A DNA stretch of 64,000 nucleotides from Gordionus sp. m RMFG-2023 (lineage: Eukaryota > Nematomorpha > Gordioida > Chordodea > Parachordodidae). The DNA lies in contig NC_088776.1 of assembly GCF_954871325.1 (NCBI RefSeq), forward strand, positions 46,766,569 to 46,830,568, in the 5' to 3' direction. Position numbers and translations under genes: made by a program. Shown here piece by piece: positions 1-11,500 of this stretch (position 1 is the stretch's first letter; each line of letters begins with the position of its first letter). The notes beneath the pieces are model-generated. The model worked only from the letters and a program-made list of their open reading frames with translations, did no database searches and was not told where the DNA came from.

Positions 1-900
1 TTTAAAGGGCCGATCAAATGAATCAAAATGGTGTATAAGTATATTTATGATATATCTAATATTGGATCATGGATATACAATGAAAAAAAATTATAAAAAT
101 AATTTTTTAAAAAAATAATTGTATTACTATAAAAAAAGATATTAAAGCAACATTGAAGCTTCTTATTATTTATGACTCTTAAAAAGATAACGCAATATAA
201 TCCATCATTTATAATATAATTTTGTTATTGTTAAATGTATACAAAATATAATCAAAGGTTAAATGAAGATAACAATTAATAAAAAAAATTGCACTGAAAA
301 AATCTCATAATATAATATATATTTGCATCTAAAAAATATGTAAATAAAATAACACAATATTATATTTATTTTTCATAAAAATATGAACTTAATAAATTGT
401 GCTGGTTTTTCTATAAAAAAAATAATTTCCTAAACTAAACAAAACGTTTTATGTAATTGCGACATTATATTTAATAAACCATGATTTAAATTTTGGAAAC
501 CATCAAGGATAATGAATGAGATAGCTCAGCATAATTTAAAAAGTATTCCAAAAAATGTAATTAGTTACAGTTATTTTTTCGTAAAAATATAACCAGCAAC
601 TTGTCACTTTAAGAACAATAATTATTATATAATAGTAAAAAAAATAGATAAAGTAGAAAACAAAATGCAAATCAAAATAAAGTATATTGACTATTTTATA
701 TTATCATATTTTTTACATTTTTATAGTTATTATACAACATCATATTATAATATCATCTTGTAATATTTCCCTGAGAAACTGATATAACATATATAAGATG
801 ATATTCTAACAAGGGTAATAATATATGATGTTCTTCCACTTGCTAAATTTATTAAAATACAATAAGGCCCATTTATTTTTTAATATATATTAACGGAAAC
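1..900. other. AT-rich stretch, nothing recognised
   Basis: Nearly pure A/T sequence with no coding signal, long repeat or terminal inverted repeat that I can see. It probably lies in the next intron of the RUFY gene or just downstream of it. Confidence 0.5.
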
Positions 901-962
901 AGGTAGTCAAGCCGGATCCCTCCAAATACAGAATCTTGGTGTTGTAAACTGAGCTGCGACTA

Positions 963-1180
963 TGTTGTTAAACGGCTCATTTTGAGCCGATTTTTTAAAA
1001 CGGCTAACTCAATATTTTAGCCAAAAAAATATTACCTAAGTCTCGAGATTTCGATAATATATGCCTAGACCTTTGTTCCTTCTATGAGCAAAATCTTGAG
1101 GCTTGCGTAATATTTTTCTGGACGAAATATTGAGTTAGCCGTTTTTAAAAATCGGATCAAAACGAGCTGTTTAACAACAC
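963..1180. mobile_element. Fold-back MITE, GTGTTGTTAAACGG family, copy 1
   Basis: Starts tgttgttaaacggctcat and ends agctgtttaacaaca, so the ends are inverted repeats. The arms continue inward through ttttaaaaacggctaactcaa and its complement, making the copy almost one long hairpin. The core carries the tctcgagattt / aaatcttgaggctt words seen in every other copy of this family in the window. Confidence 0.8.
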
Positions 1181-1324
1181 TAGCCGGGACAGTAGGCTGA
1201 TTGAACGAAAGGAGAGAGATCGACTGAGTTCGATGGTCCCAGATTTCGGGGGTGAGGACTGGGGAACCCGATTTGGCGGGAATTTTGGTCATAGTCTATA
1301 ATAAATCTACAAATGGAAAAGGGA

Positions 1325-1525
1325 ATACGGAGGGGGGGGGGTTTAGTTGCAAAACGCGGCCTGAACCACGTCACGGAGCAACCCGTGGTTTTTTATTAAA
1401 TTAAACATTATTCAAGAAAATTAAAAGGGGATAATTCAAAGGGTATTCGGGTGGTTATTTGCAAAGCGCGACCTGAGCTACACCACGGAGCAACCCGTGG
1501 CTTTTCATTAAATTAAAAGAGAATA
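1325..1525. repeat. Two-unit tandem repeat, about 118 bp period
   Basis: The words tgcaaaacgcggcctga and gagcaacccgtgg followed by ttaaattaaa occur near 1348-1410 and again near 1462-1520 with small changes. Each unit also contains a short inverted pair (ccacg...cgtgg). A run of nine G residues lies just before the first unit. Confidence 0.65.
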
Positions 1526-1869
1526 AGCATATACGATAATTAATTAGAGCGAAAATTATTAATCTTTATTTAATAGTTTTCTTTATATTTAATCAATTTC
1601 GTCTTTATTAATTTACATCATTAAAAATTGAAAAGGGAATACAAAAATAAAAGTTTGTGTATATACATTTTTTTGCCGTTTTTGTTCACTATATTACGAA
1701 TCTGGTTTTAACAAATTTATAAATGCTCTTTTGTAGTAAGGAAAAAATAATATGATGCGCTATAAAACAGTTTACATTAATTGTTTTGAGAAAAAGTGTA
1801 TAAAAAAAACATGTAAACAATATTTTTTTAAGAAAGGCGATAAACCTTGCAACACAATAGTTGGCTTAA

Positions 1870-1950
1870 AAAAATGCCCTTGCTGGATTCGAACTCAGAA
1901 CTAACGGATTGTGATACACATACTGTACCGATTAGGCCACAAACCAATCC
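1870..1950 (-). repeat. tRNA-derived SINE or degenerate tRNA
   Basis: On the minus strand a good A box (tggcctaatcgg) is followed about 40 bases later by a B box (gagttcgaatcc). The 5' and 3' ends do not pair as an acceptor stem and the anticodon arm is poor. A Pol III promoter fossil such as a SINE head is therefore more likely than a working tRNA. Confidence 0.5.
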
Positions 1951-2129
1951 CATCTCTTTACACATCCCCCATCCCCCAAAATGTATATATATTGTATTTA
2001 TAAAGAAGAATTGAAAATTAGTAAAAGTTAATGACTTTAAAAAATAAAGTCTATATATAATTCAAGTATTTCAGAAAAATAAGTGAAAACCCAAAATTAT
2101 TTTTATAAAAAATATTATATAGCCAAAGG

Positions 2130-2230
2130 CCTACAATAAGTAGACCTAAAGACCTATGTCCGAAAAGCCAGCCTATTTGTGTCCTAGCCCCTATAAAAAA
2201 ATCCTGGATATGCCTATGCCACAGACGCTA
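2130..2230. repeat. Remnant of an element ending in a CCTATG terminus
   Basis: The stretch around 2185-2215 (ctataaaaaaatcctggatatgcctatg) resembles the right terminus of the element at 36738-38189. Only this end is recognisable. Confidence 0.4.
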
Positions 2231-2445
2231 CTCTAAAACATCCAATTTTTGTGTATTATAAGGATAAAATTACATCGCTATCTAATATTTCATTAAACAC
2301 ATAAAAAAAATCAATAACGATTAACTCTATACATCATTACGCATTTAACAAAGCGTAACGAAAGAAAATATTAGAAATAAATATCGGTATCAGTTGTCAA
2401 TATACCGGATCGAATAAACCTCTTGTTTAAAAAAATGTATCATAC

Positions 2446-2543
2446 TTTTCCTCGATTTCTTTCAAAGCAGAAGTGACGCTACGATTTTTTTGCTCGAGTC
2501 TTATTACGAGTTCATTTTTATGCTTGAGAGAAGCTTCGTAATT
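2446..2543 (-). CDS. RUFY: RUFY exon 8, coiled coil
   Basis: The acceptor actttcag precedes NYEASLKHKNELVIRLEQKN, which continues the RUFY coiled-coil heptads. The reading ends either at a donor gtatga (phase 2, favoured because the FYVE end is still missing) or at a stop 17 bases further on. The intron before it spans 2544-6735 and contains an antisense retroelement. Confidence 0.75.
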
Positions 2544-5500
2544 CTGAAAGTTTTTTATATATCATTTTATAATGAGTTCCAAATAATTCAATAAATTGTA
2601 AAAGAAAGTTAATATGTTAACTTTATGTAGTTTTCTAAATTTAGTCTCATAATTTTTTTAAAATATATCTTAGAAACCGCATTATTTTAATTTTTAAATA
2701 TACCCGAACCGGGCATATAAATTTTTTAAAGAAAAATCGAGACCGGGCAAAAATTTTTTTAAAACCGAACTGTGCAAACTTCTGCACATCAAAAAAAATT
2801 TCAGTTTTTTCCACTTTATTTTATTTCCACCTGTTTTTTAAAAAAAATTGAATTGATCGGCAAAGATAAAAAAAAATATAAATCACCGATATAATATCTA
2901 TCCAACAGCTGTTTACTGCGAAATCTAATAATATTTAAATCAATTAAAACGACAATAACATCATGAATCTTTCAATATAAAAACATGCAATGAAATAATG
3001 ATATAGAAATCATATTGAATACTGTCTATGGTTTATTATGAAGTCAACCTCTTGAAAGAACCTATAAACAAATGTAATAAAAAACGATGCTGCCAAGAAA
3101 ATAGTTATAAACTACAACAATAGTATCTTATAATTTAACATTATCACAATTTCATACTTGGATCATTATAAAGGCAATTCAGATAACCCAACTACATCAC
3201 AAAACTAGAACATGAGCAATAGGAGAACTTGCTCATATTCTTTAGAATTATTGACATAAAAAATAACAATTTAATAACCATCCATGAAACACTCACTTCA
3301 AGATGCCCAGGTAGTAATAAACCTCCAGCCTCCCTGCTTGAACCTTCATCACTTAGCATCTCACCTGACATTCCACCACCACCTTTAATTTCAACCCCAA
3401 ATGAGTATCAATTGTTTAATCCACCAAATGAAAATCCAACACAGGAAAAGACCTTTATAAAAAATTATCTAATTCCTGATTTGGAATACCCAAAATTTTT
3501 AACAAACTATTTTAGCCCTACCATATCACGAATCCCAAAAGCAGCCCTTAAATTAATTTATCCTTTTTATATCAAAATCATTAATAATATTTTACAAAAT
3601 CCACCTAAATTGGAGAAAATTGATTTCCCAACATTAATATTATCAAATCCACCAAAAGATAATCCAACCCCACTATGACAAACCATCAAAGAAAGAATTG
3701 AAAACTTTGATCCTAATTTTGAAAAATTAACATTAAATATCAACGATCCTGCTAAAAAGACTTTAAGAACTAATATATAATAAGATAAATAATTTCAATT
3801 TAAAAGGAGCTTTCCGAGCTCTTACTAACGCAAACACTTTGGCACCCGATAATATCACCACAAGAAATCAACTTTTATAAAAATATCCGAGCCCCAAATA
3901 CACTTCTCAAATACTGCCTATAATAAATTCAAAGATAAATATCACTCCCGGAGAAGCCTTAACCGCTATTAAATCTTTTCCAAAAGATTCTGCTCCAGGA
4001 CTGGCCTTCGACCCTCATTTATTATTGACCTCTTGGGTTTAGACAGTTCCGAATTCCTACTTAATACTTTAACGAAAATTTTTAATCTTATTATCAACGG
4101 GAAATTACCACATAAACTAGCACCAATAATTTTTGGTGCTCGACTAATTACACTTGAAAAAGCTGAAAATCAAGTGCGCCCAATAGCTATATCGACGAAC
4201 CATTTCAAGAATTATTTGTAATCGACTCAAATCTACAATAACCTTAAGCTTAGCTCCTTACCAATTGGGATTTGGAGTAAAAAGAGGCTGTGAAGCCGCA
4301 ATCAATTGCAGTCGGCTAGGTTTATCCACCTCAAACCTGAAGATTATATAAAATTAGACATATCCAATGCCTTTAATTCAATTAATAGGAATAAAATGAT
4401 CGATACTTTCTTGGAAACATTCCCTGACTACCACAATTACATCTACCTTAGCTAAGGCATTTCTTCCTTACTCAAATGATTATATTATTAATTCTACAGA
4501 AGGCCTCGGGTGACCCATTAGGACCACTACTTTTTTGCTATACCCTTAAACACCTAATAAGTGATATTGCTCTTTCATGCAAACTCAATCTACATGTTTG
4601 GTACCTTGACGATTGTAGGCTTCAAGCAACTCTCCCTTATAAATCCGGAGGACTATGCCCAAGATCGGCATTAAGTACAGCCCTTGTTTCCTTCATCTCA
4701 TCAACCTTATCAGTAAAAAATATTACCTCGCAAATTATTAACATCGATAAAGATAATTTATTAGATGAAGCCTTACGTTGTTGGAATATTAATGGCTTAC
4801 CAAACACAGCCCCACCAGATTCAACGAAACAAAAAGATTGGGATCAAGGATTGGTATCTCATTCCTTAGCTTACCTCAACTTGAGCGATGATCACCAACA
4901 TAAATCCCTCCTAAGATCTCTTAATTTCAACAACTCTGGCCATGAATGGTTAGAATCATATCCCAGTATTTGAAATAACCAGCTAATAGATAACGACGAT
5001 TTTCGTTATGCAATCAATTAATGATTGGGCGTACATTTCCTAAACCATTATATTTGCATTAAATGCAATCAATCGGCAGACGCGTATGGGAGATACGATC
5101 TCCACTGTAAATTTATATCAAAAATCAGCCGACATGATAAAATAAATGCAATAATAGCTTTTTTTAAATAAAGCCAATTTTCCCTGTATTTTAGAACCTA
5201 CATTCTTTTTAGATAAAAAAACGCCCTGACGGAAAAACCGTCGTACCTTTTTTCATGGGGAAGCCTTTAATGTGGGATTTTACCTGCATTGATCCCATGG
5301 CTCCATCTAATAATTCTCATGATCCCCTTAATAGAGCTGAATCTCTGAAAAATATAAAATACTCAAACCTAATGTGTGATAACCACTTTGTTCCTATAGC
5401 AGCTACATCAACCTGCTCTTTTGGACAAGCGGCTTTAGATCTATTCAAAACAATATCCAAATCAATAAAAAAAATCATACCTTTATCCATTTTACAAACT

Positions 5501-8500
5501 CAAGCAAGAAATCGCCGTATCTATAATTAGATCTAATTATCAAATATTTAAAACATCATGGCCCGACCTCGCCATTTGATATTTTTTTTTTAACTTAAAC
5601 TGATATATGACATATTTTATTATATTCTCTATATTATAAAGTTAATTTTTAAATAATAATATTTTATCATATTTGTATATGAATTTTAATAAAAAAATTG
5701 AATTTTAAAAAATAAAATGAAAATTGATGAAATTTGTACAATTGAATATTCAATAATAGGAAATTTTTATCCAAAAAGTATCTTAACTGGAAATAGTTCA
5801 AATTAGAAAGAAATGCGAAGTAATTTTAAAACAAACCCAGATAATGCTTATAAGTGATAACATGGAGGAAAGCTGTACTCTTTGGGGAAGTAGGAAATAT
5901 GATACTCCCAATTCCAGATGTTGGTGGTGAAAGATTACATATAAATGTGATGGAAAAAATTGACTGAATGAAATGGATGATTATTGTTCTGGGGATGGAG
6001 TTTTAAAAAAAATCTGTTTTATAAAAACAAATTTGACGTGAGTAATTAAAGCTGTTAGTTTCGATACCGAATCTCTAACAAGAGATAAAGTTATGAATGG
6101 CAAGTTAGTTGTATACCATAAGTATAAAATAAAGTCATAAAATACTCGAAATTCGGAAGATTCATAAACCTAGAATTAACTAGCATGCAAACTAGTTAAT
6201 TTAGCACATTAGTGGTAACTATAGTTGGATAATTGCTCTATTTTTAATTATTTGAAGGCGGCAAACATAAAAAAAAACTTTTTTTAAACCGGTTCAAAAA
6301 AAGTGTATTAATCTCGTTTCTTATATAGGTTTACGGTTCCTGAAGCTATGAATTTTAGGTTTACATTTAGGTTTGGGTCCCCTCAAGATAAATTTTAAAT
6401 ACGATCCCACTGATAATTATATTTATCACAGTCACGAAACCAAAAAAAAATATTTTCAAATATTAGTATAATTATAAACTGATAGCCTTTTTTACCAGAA
6501 TGGTTCCAAAAAAGTTTCAGTTTCATATTTATATCACTTTAAAATATTATATATAGTTATAACTAATAATTTTCAATCATTTCTCGTATAAAAGTACCAT
6601 TTAGAAAAAGTGACGTGCTTTTTATACGACTTAATAAAAAAGATAGTCATGATAGATAATTAATTTTTTTTAAAAAAATTATATTTAAAAAAACAACCGA
6701 TTTTATAAAATTGTCTATATACACATTTTACGAACCTCAATTTTGGTGTACATCTCAGAATTAATAGCCTTTAAATCGTCGAGCTGCCGTTTCAAATCGA
6801 CTACCAATTCTTGTTTGTGTTTATCGCTTTTTTCCAAATGTTTGACTAATATTTCAAGTTCTTCCTTTCTACGAGCAACGGTTTGATATTGATGTTCGAA
6901 CTTCTAAATTATTATAATAAATCTAAAGTCAGTTGTCCATAAGACAATTTAAAACGACACTCTATATAAACGTAAAATAAAATAATTTTGGTAAATAATA
7001 AATTCAAAAATTGCCACTTTTAAATATAAAAATAAATAATAGTAATTCGTGATAAAATATTAATATATTTTCAAAACCAATTTATTCGCCTTTTCCTCGA
7101 GCAAGGATTGTTTGAGTTCGTTGATTGTTTTTTTGTACAGGAATTCAGCCTCGCTGTTTAAATTTGGAAGGGTGTTAGCATCAGTTCGAATTATCGATTT
7201 ATTGTCAGAACCTGAGGTGGTGGAGTTATTCCTATTATGAGTCTTAAATAAAATTGAAATAAGATTGTTATGTAAACGCATTTTATCTACATTTATATTT
7301 ATGGTATATTGAAAGTGAAGGTTGAGGGGATGGAGGGTGACAATATCATTAAGTAAACCACTTATATGAAAAGTATTTCTTAATTAAACATTTGCGTAAT
7401 AAAAATATACAAAATCCTAAAACTAAAATATATAAAATTCAATATACTTCAAAAAAAAAGAAAACCTGCTGAAATATTCCGGTCTGAGAAATAACGCCAT
7501 CTTCATATGCCAAACCAGCAATTTCGTTTGAAAGAGTTAAACTTTTTATGCTACCATCTAGCGCAATACCGATATCTCCAGAACTTAAAAAACCAGAAGG
7601 CTCGACCATGTCATCGCCGCCATTGGCACCGTTATTTTTGTAGTCATCTTTATTGTTATTTTTATTATGGTAATACTTTGGTTTTTCGAAATTCGCGATC
7701 AATAAACTATTCGCCGTTTCGAGTTCGATGTTTCTGTCGGAGATGAGCGATATTTCTCGCTTCAAAACGTCGACTTCATTTTTGAAGGAGTGGTATTTGT
7801 CTTTGAGTTCGTTTATCACGCAACTTTGTAATATGATCATAATTTTTATTATTCCTATATCAGAAAAATGGTCACCTAAAGAATCAGATAAGAAAAGCCT
7901 ATAAAAGCAGGAAATGAAAATGTAAATTGTTTGGTTGGGCATTTTGAGATTACAGACCCAACAGAGAGAGGTATATGGGTAACTTAAATCCGGGGTAATA
8001 TGGTCAAGGGCGGTTCGAACCTCATTTAGAAAATCGGTCTTCAATTAAGTTTATATTATCAAAATTTCCTCTAAATAGTTATAAATTCCTGAATCCATGG
8101 CAAAAGAAAAATAAATGGCTGCACCGATATTAGATATCGGATCGGAGCCGATATTGGACTTTTAAAACAAATGTGGGATCGGTCGATATTTTAAAAAAAT
8201 TTAACCGATACCGATTTTATACATATTTTAATTTTTATTCATTTTTGAACTAATTTTTTTTTTCGATCGTAATAGATCTTCATAACTCACAAAAAAAGGT
8301 GTGAAGGAAGGCGTCATTTATAAAATAAAAATTGTTTTTTTTACATTTTTTTAATGAAAGAAGATAATGTAAATATTAATAAACTAATATAAAAGAAAAT
8401 TACATAAAAATTTTGTGTATTTTTATTTGTCTATTGTTTAATCCATTGTTTTTTACAGAGTTGTTAAACGCTATTTTTAAAAGTATACCGCTATAGCTAT

Positions 8501-11500
8501 TTGTCAAAAAAAGTAGCACGCTACCGCTTTCGCTATTTGTCAAAAAAGTAGCGCGCTATTAGCTACTTTTGCTTTAACTACTTTTAAGCTACTTTTTATA
8601 AAAAAAATTTTAGAAACAAATGAAACAAATTTTTTTTATTTTTTTTTTTGCTTATAATGTAAATGTATAATAAATAATATATAAAAATCAACATTTATAA
8701 ATATAAAAATATAGTTAGTTTAGATTATAAAAAAATAAGCAATATAAATAAATATTTATTTTAATTTGTTGCATTTTAATAATAATATCATTTCAATATT
8801 ATCATCCCCAAGTCTAGAGCGACGATCAGAAAGTATAAGCTTTGCTTTGCTAAATAATCTCTCGACACTAGCACTTGAGGGCAAGGAAGCTCTAAAAATA
8901 TTTAATTAGATCAATTTATAAATATAAATAAGTTTTTACCTTCTGTTATGTGTCCAACTATCTGCCGGTGTACATACATAAGATATATCTGATAACTCTA
9001 CTATTAGAGCATCTTTATTCACTTTGAAGTTGTCGGCTATTTTATTCATAAGTGTCTGGCGACATAAAACTGTTGTGCCAGGGGATAAAGTTTTAATCAT
9101 CATAGTAAATGATGGATTATCAACCAAGGACAATGGCTGAACTGTGTCAATAATAAAATCAACAATTACTTTGTTTATTATCAGTTAATTTGGTTTGGAT
9201 AGTATTTGTCTTTTTGAATGAAGATTCTCTTATACCAAATTTTTTTATATGTTTTTCTATTTCCTTATAACAATTGGCGTGAACAGTCTAATAAAATAAA
9301 TAATATTATAATGTAAAAAATAACAATTTACCTTTAGGTGTTTCTTCAGGTTATAGCTACTCGATTGATTTGATGATATATTTTTTTTACATTTTAAGCA
9401 CAGGAATTTGAATCCAGATTTTGTTTTAATATTTATTTTAAAAATTTTTCAAATCTAGGGAATGGGAAATCGTTATTAGAGCTATTAAGTACATCTTCAA
9501 TTGAATCTTCCATGTCTGAATCACTTTCAAGGATTTGGATATCCATGGGCGATGCCATTTTAGATTATTAACACAGATTGAAAATATAAATTAAAAATTG
9601 AAAATATATTTAAATTTCAAAATTAAATAATAAATTATAAAAATTATAATTAATTAAGATATTATATTTAAATTTTCATGTTTATACTTACATTCATTAT
9701 ATTTTTTAAAAGTAGCGAAGTAGCGCGCTACTTAGCTACTTTTAAAAAAAGTAGCGCGCTAAAAAATTAAATAATTTTAAAAAAAGTAGCGGCTATTAGC
9801 TATAGCTACCAAAAAAGATAGACTCTGGTTTTTTATTAAGAGAACTTATAGTAAATAAAAATTATGAATTTAAATTTCGTTAATTAATAAAGATATCAAC
9901 ATTTTATCTCCGATTGATCATCTTGATTATGGGAGGGTCAATGCAAAGGCTTCCAACTTTGGCAAACCTTGACCGAAAACAAGTGTTACCTCAGAATACG
10001 TCTTCCACACAACGGATGCTATAGACCTCATATCAAGAAGCTTATTATCACATAAACTTGAGGCTCTTATCTTTATATAAATAAATATTCAATATTGTAA
10101 TTTTAATTATTATATATTTCATTATTATATTATTTTATTAAAAGATATTGATATTTAATTTATTTTTACTTATTATTCAAATAAAGATACATAGTTTGTT
10201 ATATAGAAAATTTAATACCTATATCTATATATATATCGTGTGCTAGCATATATCATATATAGTGGCGTAGCTACGGGGGTGGTTTTCGGGTTTGGACCCC
10301 TCCCAGAGCAAAAATTTTTTTTAGATTATACGTTCAAAAGGCTTAAAAGTGACTTTAAATCAAATAAATACCATTAATATATATTTTTTTTTGGTTTTGA
10401 TGTTTGTGAAAGGATATTATATTACTATTGAAATTATTCTGGGTATATTATAAAGTCATTGAGAATAATCTACTAATTTATAATAACATATTATTGATGC
10501 ATTTAAAAAATATATTTATTATATATTATCGAATATATGGTGCCGGGTAAAACGGTCGAAGGCCCGTTAAAGGGGGTCTGGGGGCGAAGCCTCCAAGCTT
10601 TTATATGTATGGACCCCCTCTAAGGAAAATTCCTAGCTACGCCACTGATCATATAAATTTATACATATTTGTATTAATAAAATAAGTGAAAATTTTGATC
10701 ATTAAAAAACAAATATGTAACTATATGTATATTTATAATAAAATAAGACATTTATCTCAAAATACAGATCTTGATAAGACATGTTTTTAAAATTTTAAAG
10801 CTTTGACACTTTTTGATTTTTAAGAGCCGGAATAAGTGGATATTCTAATTAAAACGCCTTTAAAAAATATTTATATTCAGATTTTTATTATTCCCTTATC
10901 ATATATTATATATAATAATGACGAAAAAAACAATGTAAATATCGGTATCGGTGCCGTTTGAAATAAATAATAAATTTTGCGGTGAAAAAATTATGAATTG
11001 GTGCAACCCTAACAAGTACTAAATATAGTGCCGGTAAAAAATAAATATTGGTAAATTGAAGAAGGTTTGGGCATACAACGAGGAGGCCCCTGAAAATAAC
11101 ACGAGAAACAAGTTCAAAAATGAATAAACATGATAAACAGAGAATGCAATTCTCGAATATTTGAACTAAACTAATCACATAAGATAGAAGCAAAAAAGAA
11201 AAGTGTAAGATGGAAAAAATCATCTTTTGAATTATAGATTATTATTCTAGCATCGCAAGCTATCGGAAGTATTCGTTCTATTTAAATCTATGGAGTATTA
11301 AATATATTTTTTTAAAGGGGAAATTTATCATATAATCATTTAACTTATTGTGTCGATTTATTTCCTCCAAATAGTTCTTTTGATCTAAAATATCGGTCAT
11401 TCTACCCGATCTATAAAATATACAAATATAATTGATAAAACAAAAAATTATATAATTGATAAAACAAAAAATTATATAATTGATAAAACAAAAAAATACT

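Larger units (their letters stand above)
8114..11012. mobile_element. Possible hAT element with CCGATAT subterminal repeats, host to two insertions
   Basis: The left side (8114-8225) reads ggctgcaccgatattagat followed by several ccgatat/atcggtcgat words. The right side (10938-11012) reads aatatcggtatcggtgccg and ends ggtgcaacccta. The ends are thus diverged inverted repeats of a gggttgcaccgat type. A complete hAT (8456-9827) and a MITE (10260-10647) lie between them. Target duplication not found. Confidence 0.4.

Noticed and set aside
1-2445. FYVE zinc-finger exon of RUFY
   Set aside because: Searched for Cys-pair patterns on the minus strand without success. The exon is probably outside the window.
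7439-8044. 201-codon frame taken as a complete protein
   Set aside because: Only 7466-7823 matches the coiled coil. The N-terminal part before the tacaaag acceptor is intron read-through.
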